A stretch of 64,000 nucleotides of DNA, from assembly GCF_001045675.1 (NCBI RefSeq), contig NZ_LEKT01000002.1, positions 62,001 through 126,000 of the forward strand, given 5' to 3'. The notes under the pieces were generated by a model. It was not told the DNA's origin. It did no database searches and was given only the letters and a program-made list of their open reading frames with translations. A program made the position numbers and the translations under genes. Below are positions 52,591 to 60,793 of the stretch, piece by piece. The stretch comes from Megasphaera cerevisiae DSM 20462. Lineage in GTDB: Bacteria > Bacillota > Negativicutes > Veillonellales > Megasphaeraceae. How positions within the stretch are numbered: position 1 is the stretch's first letter; every line of letters begins with the position of its first letter.

Positions 52591-55164
52591 ATGAAACATG
52601 AAAAATATGCAATTACAGGCATGAGTTGTTCTGCCTGCTCCAGCCGAGTTGAAAAGGCAGTTTCCAAACTGGATGGCATAACTAAGGCCAGTGTCAATCT
52701 TCTGACCAACAGCATGCAGGTCGACTACAATGAAACTAAAATAACTGATACGGAAATCGTTAATGCTGTCATTGACGCCGGGTATGGGGCCTCACTGGCC
52801 GGAGGATCCGTGCTCAAAAACAGCACTGACAGCCAAACCGCTGCCGCAGATCAAGAAATTTATTCGATGAAGCATCGTCTGATTTTGTCTGTTATTTTTC
52901 TTATTCCAACGATGTACATTGCTATGCACCATATGTTTTTTATGTGGTTTGGCCTTCCGATTCCTATTTGGTTCAGTAATGTATTTCACGGACCTGAAAA
53001 TGCTATTACATTTTCTTTTTCCCAATTTCTCCTTATACTGCCCATTATGTACGTAAATCGCAAATACTATATCAACGGCTTTCGTAATCTGTTCCGTGGC
53101 GCACCGAATATGGACAGTCTGGTTGGCATGGGTTCTGCCGCTTCTGCAATTTTTGGGGCTTTCGCTATTTTTCGTATTGGCTGGGGTTTGGGTCATGGAG
53201 ATTTAACTCTGGTCGAAACGTATAGCTCCAATTTATATTTTGAATCAGCCGGTATGATTGTCACCTTGATTACTGTAGGAAAATACTTAGAAACACGAGC
53301 AAAAGGAAAAACCAGTGCGGCCATTGAAAAGCTGATGGATCTGGCGCCCAAACATGCCACCGTCTTACGCAGTGGCATAGAAACGATTATTCCGGTAGAA
53401 GAATTGGCTGTAGGGGATGAAATTATTGTTCGGCCGGGCGAAAGCATTCCTGCCGACGGAATGATTACGGAAGGAACGACCAGTATTGATGAAGCTGCCT
53501 TGACAGGAGAAAGCATTCCTATTGAAAAACAGACTGGCGATATGGTCACATCTGCTACAATCAATAAAACCGGCTATATTCACTTTATGGCACAGCGCGT
53601 CGGTGCTGACACCACAATCAATCAAATTATTCGACTTGTCGATGAAGCCAGCGCCAGTAAGGCACCTATTGCCAAAACAGCTGATACTATTGCCGGAATA
53701 TTTGTTCCTGCTGTTATTGTAATTGCTGTCGCTGCTACTGCAATATGGTATTTTCTATTAGGTGCCGGCATGGAATTTTCTTTTTCTATTGGCATTGCTA
53801 TTTTAGTTATTTCCTGCCCCTGCGCTCTTGGATTGGCTACTCCAGTCGCGATTATGGTCGGCACGGGTAAAGGTGCCGAAAACGGAATTCTTATCAAATC
53901 AGGAGACGCTTTGGAAACCGCTCATGCCATTGACACTGTCGTCATGGATAAGACTGGCACCATCACGGAAGGTCGCCCTCGTGTCACAGATATCAAAACG
54001 TTCAGTAAAACAGAAGCCGAACTGCTCGCACTGGCTGCCGGCATGGAAAAAGGGAGCGAACATCCTCTTGCTGAGGCCATTATGACTTGCAGTAAAGAGC
54101 GCTTTATTACGCCGGTTTCGATAACTGATTTTCAAGCAATTTTTGGACGAGGCATTCAGGCACGCGCCAACGGAAAAACGTATTACGCCGGCAATGCTGC
54201 ATTGATGAAGGATCATGGAATCGACCTTACCCAAAACACCTCACTTCTTAATGCACTGGCTGACGAAGGGAAGACTCCGCTTATCTTTGCTGATACGACT
54301 GCCGTTATCGGCATTATTGCTGTCGCTGATGTTGAAAAAGAAAGCAGCGCTCAGGCTATTTCTGCTTTCACTCGTATGGGTATAGATGTGGTCATGCTGA
54401 CAGGCGATAATGCTCGGACAGCCGAAGCGCTTCGAAAACGGCTGCATATTCCTAAAGTTATTGCCGAAGTACTTCCACAGGATAAAGAAAAACATATCGC
54501 TGCACTTCAGGCACAGGGACATACCGTCGCCATGATCGGTGATGGCATCAATGATGCTCCTGCCCTAGCCAAAGCAAATTTAGGCATGGCGATCGGGGCC
54601 GGTACAGATGTCGCTATTGAAAGCGCCGATGCGGTCTTAATGAGAAATGATCTGCTTGACGCTGTCAGTGCAGTCCGCCTTAGCAAGTCAGTTATACGAA
54701 ACATTAAAGAAAATCTATTCTGGGCTTTTTTTTACAATATCATCGGCATCCCATTAGCTGCCGGTATTTTATATCCGGCTTACGGAATCAAATTAAGCCC
54801 CATGATCGGCGCGGCTGCTATGAGTCTCAGCAGTGTATGCGTCGTTATGAACGCATTGCGGCTGCGTTTTTTCAAACCTGATCACTCAGTTGGATTCGTT
54901 TCACGTGAAACACTGCGGGAAACTCCAAATACAACATTTCATCACGAAAAGGAGATTACAATGAAAACAACATTAAACATTGAAGGTATGATGTGCCAGC
55001 ACTGCCAGAAACACGTCCACGATGCATTATCTAAAATGGATGGAGTAACAGACGTAACCGTCGATTTGGAAAACAAAAAAGCTGAGGTCACCATGACAAA
55101 GGATATTGATGCCAAAGATTTTGCTAAAGTTATCGCAGATGCTGGTTATGAACTGGTAAAATGA
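52591..55164 (+). CDS. copA: copper-exporting P1B-ATPase fused in frame to CopZ chaperone
   Basis: Protein of 857 residues. N-terminal HMA domain (GMSCSACSSRV, about 8-70), eight membrane helices, the actuator TGES (ALTGESIP), the membrane CPC metal site (SCPCALGLATP), phosphorylation DKTGT, the HP motif (EKGSEHPLAEA) and GDGINDAPAL. The ATPase would normally end near RLRFFKPD. Here a linker of about 25 residues continues in frame into a complete second HMA (GMMCQHCQKHV), identical in design to CopZ. A ribosome site and ATG at 54961 inside the frame would also give CopZ alone. A parS site is embedded in the linker codons. Confidence 0.93.
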   Translation: MKHEKYAITGMSCSACSSRVEKAVSKLDGITKASVNLLTNSMQVDYNETKITDTEIVNAVIDAGYGASLAGGSVLKNSTDSQTAAADQEIYSMKHRLILSVIFLIPTMYIAMHHMFFMWFGLPIPIWFSNVFHGPENAITFSFSQFLLILPIMYVNRKYYINGFRNLFRGAPNMDSLVGMGSAASAIFGAFAIFRIGWGLGHGDLTLVETYSSNLYFESAGMIVTLITVGKYLETRAKGKTSAAIEKLMDLAPKHATVLRSGIETIIPVEELAVGDEIIVRPGESIPADGMITEGTTSIDEAALTGESIPIEKQTGDMVTSATINKTGYIHFMAQRVGADTTINQIIRLVDEASASKAPIAKTADTIAGIFVPAVIVIAVAATAIWYFLLGAGMEFSFSIGIAILVISCPCALGLATPVAIMVGTGKGAENGILIKSGDALETAHAIDTVVMDKTGTITEGRPRVTDIKTFSKTEAELLALAAGMEKGSEHPLAEAIMTCSKERFITPVSITDFQAIFGRGIQARANGKTYYAGNAALMKDHGIDLTQNTSLLNALADEGKTPLIFADTTAVIGIIAVADVEKESSAQAISAFTRMGIDVVMLTGDNARTAEALRKRLHIPKVIAEVLPQDKEKHIAALQAQGHTVAMIGDGINDAPALAKANLGMAIGAGTDVAIESADAVLMRNDLLDAVSAVRLSKSVIRNIKENLFWAFFYNIIGIPLAAGILYPAYGIKLSPMIGAAAMSLSSVCVVMNALRLRFFKPDHSVGFVSRETLRETPNTTFHHEKEITMKTTLNIEGMMCQHCQKHVHDALSKMDGVTDVTVDLENKKAEVTMTKDIDAKDFAKVIADAGYELVK
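54897..54912. other. parS site inside the copA-copZ frame
   Basis: CGTTTCACGTGAAACA matches the parS consensus TGTTTCACGTGAAACA at 15 of 16 positions. It encodes part of the linker (FVSRET) between the ATPase and the C-terminal HMA domain. Confidence 0.85.
54961..55164 (+). CDS. copZ: CopZ-like copper chaperone, possible internal translation product
   Basis: In-frame start within copA: AAAAGGAG six bases before ATG 54961 gives a 67-residue protein with the HMA motif GMMCQHCQKHV and the usual beta-alpha-beta-beta-alpha-beta length. Stand-alone CopZ proteins are about this size and normally follow copA. The frame is continuous from copA with no stop, so both a fusion and free CopZ may be made. 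Which one dominates cannot be seen from sequence. Confidence 0.6.
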   Translation: MKTTLNIEGMMCQHCQKHVHDALSKMDGVTDVTVDLENKKAEVTMTKDIDAKDFAKVIADAGYELVK

Positions 55165-55173
55165 TATAATTAT

Positions 55174-55221
55174 AAAAAACACCTGAATCGCTGCTTTTCA
55201 GCAATCGTTCAGGTGTTTTTT
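55174..55221. terminator. terminator of the copper operon
   Basis: 14-bp outer stem A6CACCTGAA (55174-55187) with its complement (55208-55221), an inner GCTG/CAGC pair and T6. Between copA and the convergent histidine kinase, adjoining the parS site. Confidence 0.9.
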
Positions 55222-55222
55222 A

Positions 55223-55238
55223 TGTTTCACGTGAAACA
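55223..55238. other. parS site, perfect match
   Basis: TGTTTCACGTGAAACA, the full 16-base consensus bound by ParB, exactly between the copper-operon terminator and the kinase stop codon. Confidence 0.93.
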
Positions 55239-56363
55239 TTACGAGACCGACGTATCCTTATTTACAGGCAGTATAATATAAAATGTAGTTCCCTTTCCCA
55301 TTTGGCTTTCTGCCCGGATTGATCCGCCATGGCATAAAACAAATTGCCTAGCCAATGCCAGCCCAATACCACTGCCGCCGCTTTTTCTGCTCCGTGATTT
55401 TTCTCCACGATAAAAATATTGAAAAATATGAGGCATATCTTCCGGTGCAATCCCATTTCCCGTATCAGCAATCAGTATCCGTACTGACGGCACAGACATA
55501 TTTCGTATTAACTGAGTTTCTATATAAATAGCACGTCCCCTATCAATATACCGGATTGCATTATTCAAAATATTATAAATTACCTGATTGATTCTATCGG
55601 TATCAATATATAAAAGCGGTATTGCATCATCAAGATTCACTGTTACCATCAGTTCTTTTTCATCGGTTAAGGGACGCAGCATACTGACAGCACGCTGTAA
55701 AAGTATGTTTACATTGCTTTCTTTTTTATGAAGAACCAATTCATTAATTTCTGCAAGAGATAAATCCCGCAGATCTTGAACAAGTCTATTAAGCCGCAGC
55801 ACTTCATCCTCCATCGATAAAAAAATGGATTTATCTGCCGGAATTACATCATCAACTAAACCTTCTAAATTCCCCTGTACAATAGTCAATGGTGTACGCA
55901 GTTCATGAGCAATATTCGCAAATAAATGGCGTCGCATGGTATCATTCCGTTTTAACTGGATAGACATATCGTTGAAAGTACGTGCTAAAATCCCAACTTC
56001 ATCTCGCCTGTCAATAGATACCGTCCGCCCAAGCTGTCCCGACCGAATCGTCTTAACTGCTTCTGTCAGCTCCAATAACGGCCGGGTAATCTGTGCAACA
56101 ACTACATAACTAATGCCAACACTGATCAACATCATAATCAAGCCAACCCAAATAAGAGATCGGTGAACTGACGACATAAGAATTTCTTCCGCTGGTCCCT
56201 TTGCCATGCGTTCCATACCAATCAGCATATTCATTTGCAAATAGTGCGTAAAATGATTATCCATCTGCAAATTAACCAAAAACAAAAGAACTGCAATCGT
56301 CAAAAAAAGAAGGATGAAGACCATACCAGTCAGGCGAAAAACCATACTGTTACATTTTCTCAT
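55239..56363 (-). CDS. two-component sensor histidine kinase
   Basis: Membrane kinase of 374 residues. Two membrane helices (about 10-30 and 60-82) flank a very short external loop; a HAMP domain follows (VAQITRPLLELTEAVKTIRSG), then HisKA with phospho-acceptor His in FANIAHELRTPLTIVQG, and HATPase motifs NILNNAIRY, IADTGNGIAPED and GSGIGLALARQFV. ATG 56363 follows GGAGG and overlaps the response regulator by 14 bases. The short loop suggests it senses a membrane or envelope signal. It is convergent with the copper operon; no shared control is evident. Confidence 0.93.
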   Translation of the reverse strand: MRKCNSMVFRLTGMVFILLFLTIAVLLFLVNLQMDNHFTHYLQMNMLIGMERMAKGPAEEILMSSVHRSLIWVGLIMMLISVGISYVVVAQITRPLLELTEAVKTIRSGQLGRTVSIDRRDEVGILARTFNDMSIQLKRNDTMRRHLFANIAHELRTPLTIVQGNLEGLVDDVIPADKSIFLSMEDEVLRLNRLVQDLRDLSLAEINELVLHKKESNVNILLQRAVSMLRPLTDEKELMVTVNLDDAIPLLYIDTDRINQVIYNILNNAIRYIDRGRAIYIETQLIRNMSVPSVRILIADTGNGIAPEDMPHIFQYFYRGEKSRSRKSGGSGIGLALARQFVLCHGGSIRAESQMGKGTTFYIILPVNKDTSVS

Positions 56364-57057
56364 CACTGCCTCCTGCAAATTTATACCCTATGCCATATAC
56401 TGTCAAAATATACTGCGGATGCGTGGGATCCGGCTCTAATTTTTTTCTGAGGTTTTTCATATGTGTATCAATCGTACGTTCATACCCTTCAAAGCCATAT
56501 CCTCCTTGTGCCCGTTCCATCAGCTGCATGCGGCTGAATACACGATCCGGTGACGTTGTAAGTACTTCCAAAATATTAAACTCTGTCGGTGTCAACAATA
56601 CAGGGCTTCCCTTCCTTAAAACAGTAAACTGTTCTTTATCAATTACCAAATCGCGAACGGTATACCGAGATAGATTTTGTATGACTTCCCCACGAGCACG
56701 ACGCAGTAATACATACACACGGGCAATCAATTCATTAGCATTAAACGGCTTGGTCACATAATCATCAGCACCAATATTTAATCCGACCAAACGGTCTGTT
56801 TCGTCATCTTTTGCAGTAAGAAAAACAATAGGAATATCACTAAACTGCCGTACCCGCCGGCATACATCAAACCCATCCATAGCTGGCATCATCAAATCAA
56901 GCAGCATAATCTGCGGTTCATGCTGCCGGAGAATTGACAAAGCCTGCACGCCATCACTGGCCGTATATACAATAAATTTTTCTCTCTCAAAATATGAACG
57001 GAGAAGAGAATTGAGCTTATCATCATCATCAACAATAAGGATAGAATAGGGAATCAT
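56350..57057 (-). CDS. OmpR-family response regulator
   Basis: Protein of 235 residues: receiver domain about 1-120 (ILIVDDDDK acidic pocket, phospho-acceptor Asp in LLDLMMPAMDG, Lys in VTKPF) and winged-helix effector about 135-230 (LTPTEFNILEVLTTSPDRVFSRMQLM, RTIDTHMKNLRKKLEPDP). ATG 57057 lies 8 bases after GGGAGG; a GTG at 57066 overlaps that site. Cotranscribed with the kinase gene. Confidence 0.93.
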   Translation of the reverse strand: MIPYSILIVDDDDKLNSLLRSYFEREKFIVYTASDGVQALSILRQHEPQIMLLDLMMPAMDGFDVCRRVRQFSDIPIVFLTAKDDETDRLVGLNIGADDYVTKPFNANELIARVYVLLRRARGEVIQNLSRYTVRDLVIDKEQFTVLRKGSPVLLTPTEFNILEVLTTSPDRVFSRMQLMERAQGGYGFEGYERTIDTHMKNLRKKLEPDPTHPQYILTVYGIGYKFAGGSDEKM

Positions 57058-57104
57058 GCCAAACACCTCCCGAATTAGCTTGTTATCAAATTATATAACT
57101 ATAT

Positions 57105-57206
57105 GTATTGTACACCAATATACAAAAAGCGGAAACAGTTATGCTGCCCCGCTTGTACGTAATAGTACTATTTATATGAAAGACCTGGCGCCAGGTCGTT
57201 TTTTTA
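57105..57206 (+). ncRNA. orphan hairpin pair with T run, possible small RNA
   Basis: In the gap between the response regulator and panD: a first imperfect hairpin (AGCGG ... CCGCT, about 57128-57153) and a second compact palindrome GACCTGGCGCCAGGTC (57182-57197), directly followed by GT8 on the plus strand. No plus-strand gene precedes it for 1.9 kb, so it looks like the 3' end of a short independent transcript. Speculative. Confidence 0.3.
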
Positions 57207-57339
57207 TGTAACTGCTTGTTTGTAATATAGTTTTCTACCAGTCTCTGCTGATACTGTCAGTATAAGAAAAATATATAAAGAAATAATGAGTAAATTGTGA
57301 AGAAATGATGAAGATCATCAAACTATCTTCTATCAAGAA

Positions 57340-57381
57340 CAGCCAAGCAATATGTTTCACGTGAAACATATTGCTTGGCTG
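57340..57381. repeat. 42-bp perfect palindrome
   Basis: Perfect inverted repeat without spacer, centre between 57360 and 57361, with a parS site as its core. Lies just downstream of panD. Read as RNA it would fold into a strong hairpin, but it is followed by no clear T run. Confidence 0.85.
57353..57368. other. parS site, perfect match, in a long palindrome
   Basis: TGTTTCACGTGAAACA, identical to the consensus and to the site at 55223. Confidence 0.93.
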
Positions 57382-57386
57382 GATTG

Positions 57387-57770
57387 CTATAAAATTTGAT
57401 TCTGATATTCCCCTGTACGTATTTCACAAACTGTATTGCTGCCGTCTACCATGACAACAATAGGACGATACGCCGCCGCTTCCTTTTCATCCATAAATAC
57501 ATAAGCCATAATAATAACCGTATCTCCAGGCTGTACCCAACGTGCTGCTGCCCCATTCAGGCAAATAACTCCTGAACCTCTGACTCCCGGAATCACGTAT
57601 GTTTCTAATCGGGCACCATTATTATTATTTACAATCTGTACCCGTTCATTTGCTACCATGTGTGCTTTTTCCATCAGCCACTCATCAATCGTAATACTTC
57701 CCATATATTGCAAATTTGCCTCCGTAACGGTAGCACAATGAATCTTTGATTTTAGTAAATTTAAAATCAT
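57387..57770 (-). CDS. panD: aspartate 1-decarboxylase
   Basis: Pyruvoyl enzyme of 127 residues producing beta-alanine from aspartate. The self-cleavage site is MGSITIDE (Gly-Ser), with [11 protein letters not shown] before it; [16 protein letters not shown]-type and [19 protein letters not shown] segments are conserved. Overlaps panC by 4 bases. Supplies beta-alanine to PanC for pantothenate. Confidence 0.95.
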   Translation of the reverse strand: MILNLLKSKIHCATVTEANLQYMGSITIDEWLMEKAHMVANERVQIVNNNNGARLETYVIPGVRGSGVICLNGAAARWVQPGDTVIIMAYVFMDEKEAAAYRPIVVMVDGSNTVCEIRTGEYQNQIL

Positions 57771-58624
57771 TTTATACCCTCTCCTAAAATCACATTATCA
57801 ATTAATCTTGTTTCTCCAATTTTGACAGCAATTGCCAGCAAACTTGTTTCCCGCACAGTGTGAATAGGTGCCAATGCAGGAAAAGAAAACAACTCCACGT
57901 AATCAATAACAGCCATTTTTTCTGTATGGAGTGAGTCAATTACTGTTTTTTTCAATATTTCAACATCTCGTTCTCCCAGTGCATACGCCAACTGTGCTTT
58001 CTTCAAACTTTGAGATAAAATCAATGCTGTCTTTTTTTCAGAAGGTGATAGATACGCATTGCGGGAACTGCGAGCCAGACCGCTCTTTTCCCGAACGATG
58101 GGAACCATATTGATATGCACAGGTATATTCAAATCTTGAACAAACCGGCGAATAATAACAACCTGCTGCGCATCCTTTTGCCCAAAGAACGCTTCATCTG
58201 CCAAGGTAATATGTATAAGTTTTGTAACAACCGTGGCTACGCCTCGAAAATGGACGGGCCGCTGCGCACCGCAAAGACAGTGCGTAATATCTCCCTCAAC
58301 CTGGACATATGTGCAATATCCATTAGGATACATCTCTGCCGGTTCCGGATGAAAAACAGCATCAACGCCAACGCTTTCCAATTTTTTACAATCTTCTTCA
58401 AAACGGCGTGGATACGCATCATAATCCTCATTAGGTCCGAATTGAGTTGGATTGACAAATACAGAAGCAATCACAATATCACATGCCGCCTTTGCCGTTC
58501 GCATCAACGCCAAATGGCCTTCATGAAGTGCCCCCATCGTCGGTACCAAGCCAATAACACAATTCTTTTTTTTCATAAATTCCGCAAAATTCTGCATATC
58601 CTTCACAACAGAAAAACACTTCAT
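57767..58624 (-). CDS. panC: pantothenate synthetase
   Basis: ATP-dependent ligase of 285 residues joining pantoate and beta-alanine. Motifs: [21 protein letters not shown] (HIGH-like nucleotide site), [35 protein letters not shown] and the KMSKS-like [15 protein letters not shown] 58624 follows AAGGAG. Forms an operon with the BASS transporter upstream (40-base gap) and panD downstream. Genes for pantoate synthesis (panB, panE) are not in the window. Confidence 0.96.
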   Translation of the reverse strand: MKCFSVVKDMQNFAEFMKKKNCVIGLVPTMGALHEGHLALMRTAKAACDIVIASVFVNPTQFGPNEDYDAYPRRFEEDCKKLESVGVDAVFHPEPAEMYPNGYCTYVQVEGDITHCLCGAQRPVHFRGVATVVTKLIHITLADEAFFGQKDAQQVVIIRRFVQDLNIPVHINMVPIVREKSGLARSSRNAYLSPSEKKTALILSQSLKKAQLAYALGERDVEILKKTVIDSLHTEKMAVIDYVELFSFPALAPIHTVRETSLLAIAVKIGETRLIDNVILGEGIK

Positions 58625-58664
58625 TATACATGATACTCCTTTATAAATAGAATACGCAATTTTC

Positions 58665-59606
58665 TCAGCGAACTGCTGCTACCTTTAATTTTTCTTCTTT
58701 TTTATCATAATAATTAGCAAGAAGAGATCCTGAAATATTCTGCCAAACGCTGAAAATAGCGCCCGGTATCGCTGCCGCCGGATTAAAATACATAACCGCC
58801 AACGACGCCGCCATTCCTGAATTCTGCATGCCTACTTCAATCGCCACTGTGCGGGATTTTTTTGAATTCAAATGAAATATTCGCGCCATACCATATCCTA
58901 AAGCTAACCCAAATAAATTATGCAGAACAACGAGAGCTGCCATCAGCAAGCCCACTTCAATCAATTGAGATGCTCCCATTGCTACAACTCCGCCGACAAG
59001 AAAAATAATGGTAACCACAGACACTACCGGCATGAGCGGCAACATCCGTTCAACAGTCCGCCGGAAAAAATGATGTGCTGCAAGTCCCAGAACCACGGGC
59101 AGCAGCACCATTTCTGCAATAGAAACAGCCATCCCTGAAAAAGATACATCAATCCATGCATCTGCCAATACCCACGTCAAAGCCGGTGTAGCCAACGGCG
59201 CCAGCAACGTCGTTGTCATCGTCATGGCAACAGATAAAGCAACATCTCCCTTAGCTAAATATGAAATTACATTGGATGCCGTTCCCCCCGGACAGGTTCC
59301 CACCAAAATAACTCCAATTGCCAGCTCCGGCGGCAGTGCAAACAGCCACACCAACAGCCATGCTACCATCGGCATAATAAAAAACTGCGCAATTACCCCC
59401 AGCAAAACTTCCCAGGGGTGCTTCAGTATCGATTGAAAATCCCGCAGCGTCAACGTCATGCCCATACCAAACATCACAAGCCCCAGCAGCCAAGGTACAT
59501 ATGGCCCAATCCAGATCAGCATTTGGGGTCGTACCGCTCCTATTGCGCCAATCAAAATGACAAACAGGGCCATGTTATGTACCAAAAAAGTACAACACTT
59601 TTTCAA
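58665..59606 (-). CDS. bile acid:sodium symporter (BASS) family transporter, PanS-like by context
   Basis: Membrane protein of 313 residues with about ten helices. Family features: GLVMFGMGMTLTLRDF, GVILVGTCPGGTASNVISYLAKGDVALSV (Na+ and substrate motif) and EVGMQNSGMAASLAVMYF. Starts at TTG 59606 behind GGGAGG. It leads an operon with panC and panD. A BASS protein, PanS, imports ketopantoate in Salmonella, so the same role is likely here (inference). A terminator-like hairpin lies in its leader. Confidence 0.85.
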   Translation of the reverse strand: MKKCCTFLVHNMALFVILIGAIGAVRPQMLIWIGPYVPWLLGLVMFGMGMTLTLRDFQSILKHPWEVLLGVIAQFFIMPMVAWLLVWLFALPPELAIGVILVGTCPGGTASNVISYLAKGDVALSVAMTMTTTLLAPLATPALTWVLADAWIDVSFSGMAVSIAEMVLLPVVLGLAAHHFFRRTVERMLPLMPVVSVVTIIFLVGGVVAMGASQLIEVGLLMAALVVLHNLFGLALGYGMARIFHLNSKKSRTVAIEVGMQNSGMAASLAVMYFNPAAAIPGAIFSVWQNISGSLLANYYDKKEEKLKVAAVR

Positions 59607-59640
59607 AATAAAACCTCCCTATATACTATTGGGCAAAAGA

Positions 59641-59674
59641 AAACAAAAACGCCTTCCGGAAAACCGAAAGGCGT
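59641..59674 (-). terminator. hairpin in the leader of the BASS-panC-panD operon
   Basis: Minus-strand ACGCCTT with AAGGCGT enclosing CGG/CCG, followed by a T-rich run, only 35 bases before the start codon. Candidate attenuator for the operon; the leader from about 59840 to 59675 has no riboswitch class I recognise. Confidence 0.6.
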
Positions 59675-60008
59675 ACGCACAGCAGTACAAACATCAAAAA
59701 GCACAGCGGTCACTTTATTTCACGATCAAAAAAACTATAGTAACCTGCAACGCTATGAGGAGTATCTGTGTCTGTCTCGGTCTGTCGGGATCCAAGCAGA
59801 TGATGTTCCATCGTATATAAAACAATCCGAAAAAAGTATAACTCACAAATGTGATGTCATCTTTTGCCTAGCCCGTATCTTATCACATTTATGCATAATA
59901 AGCAAGGAACTTTTATTTTCTTTGATATATTTTTCTACTCATAAATTTTTTTTCTGAGGTGATTAAAATATTACTCATTAAAGGACTTCGAAATGATTAT
60001 TTATCCAT

Positions 60009-60258
60009 TTATTCATAGCCCCGCAAACCGCAGAAGTATTGTAGATAGGGATTTTTCTTAATTGGTTCGACGATTTCTGCATCCGAATACCCTTATTCAA
60101 TTTGAATGAGCAACGCGCCTAATGCCATTTGGGCAGACTTCGCTACATGACCCTTGGATTCTTTGAACAGTTTTTTATATTTCTTTTCTACCAGATCCTA
60201 TGGGATGAATTCCGCTGTTTTAATCCAGCGGTTGTGCGGATTCCCAAGGGTTGGTTAA
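60009..60258 (-). pseudogene. IS1182/IS5-like transposase N-terminal remnant
   Basis: Minus-strand translation gives NRWIKTAEFIP, stop, DLVEKKYKKLFKESKGHVAKSA, QMALGALLIQIE, stop, GYSDAEIVEPIKKNPYLQYFCGLRGYE, stop. This is the conserved N-terminal domain (DUF772 type) of IS1182-like transposases, but with two in-frame stops, no start and no DDE domain. A dead fragment of an insertion sequence; terminal repeats were not found. Confidence 0.75.
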
Positions 60259-60296
60259 AATATTCGAAGGAACGTTGTTTAGAAGGGGTTTTATAC

Positions 60297-60626
60297 ATGT
60301 TATATCACCTGTGTGCAAAGATTTTGAGCTATCTTACACTATACTTATACATTTATACTACGGAATATTGTAGTAATGCACTGTATGGGTTTATGCAGCA
60401 CTCATTATGTACATTGTTTTTCTCTTCTATATGCCGAAAAAACACAGCCTTTTGGACTACCTTGGTCGGTATCCTTGGTTTGTTTGCCTGGCAGCTGATT
60501 CCAGCCATTCGTTTTCTTCCTCATGTCATTTATTTTGAATGGCTCATTTGTGTTATCACCTTACTTATCGTCCGCATCATCGATACGACACCTATCATCC
60601 CGCCAGTCTGCAAACAAGACGACTAA
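60297..60626 (+). CDS. small membrane protein of unknown function
   Basis: 109 residues with three or four hydrophobic segments (about 8-24, 32-48, 53-77 and 82-97) and a short charged end. ATG 60297 follows GAAGGGG at 8 bases, which favours translation; the frame is open back to 60129 but that part overlaps the transposase relic and looks accidental. No family recognised. It may be a real small gene that arrived with, or was exposed by, the insertion sequence. Confidence 0.45.
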   Translation: MLYHLCAKILSYLTLYLYIYTTEYCSNALYGFMQHSLCTLFFSSICRKNTAFWTTLVGILGLFAWQLIPAIRFLPHVIYFEWLICVITLLIVRIIDTTPIIPPVCKQDD

Positions 60627-60741
60627 AACATTCAAAACGGAGAACTCAGCGGGTCATTAGTAATCATGCATTGTGTCCTGCTGTCACGCGCATAGTCAAC
60701 TTGCACCACCAAATTACGTTCCATACGGGCATACCATACAT

Positions 60742-60783
60742 AAAAATTCCCTGCAGTCAACAATACCGCTGCAGGGAATTTTC
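60742..60783 (-). terminator. terminator of the amino-acid binding protein gene
   Basis: AAATTCCCTGCAG (60744-60756) pairs with CTGCAGGGAATTT (60769-60781), followed by T5 on the minus strand. Confidence 0.88.
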
Positions 60784-60793
60784 ATACTATATG

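Noticed and set aside
60129-60296. N-terminal extension of the small membrane protein
   Set aside because: This part is antisense to the transposase relic; the ribosome site supports the ATG at 60297.
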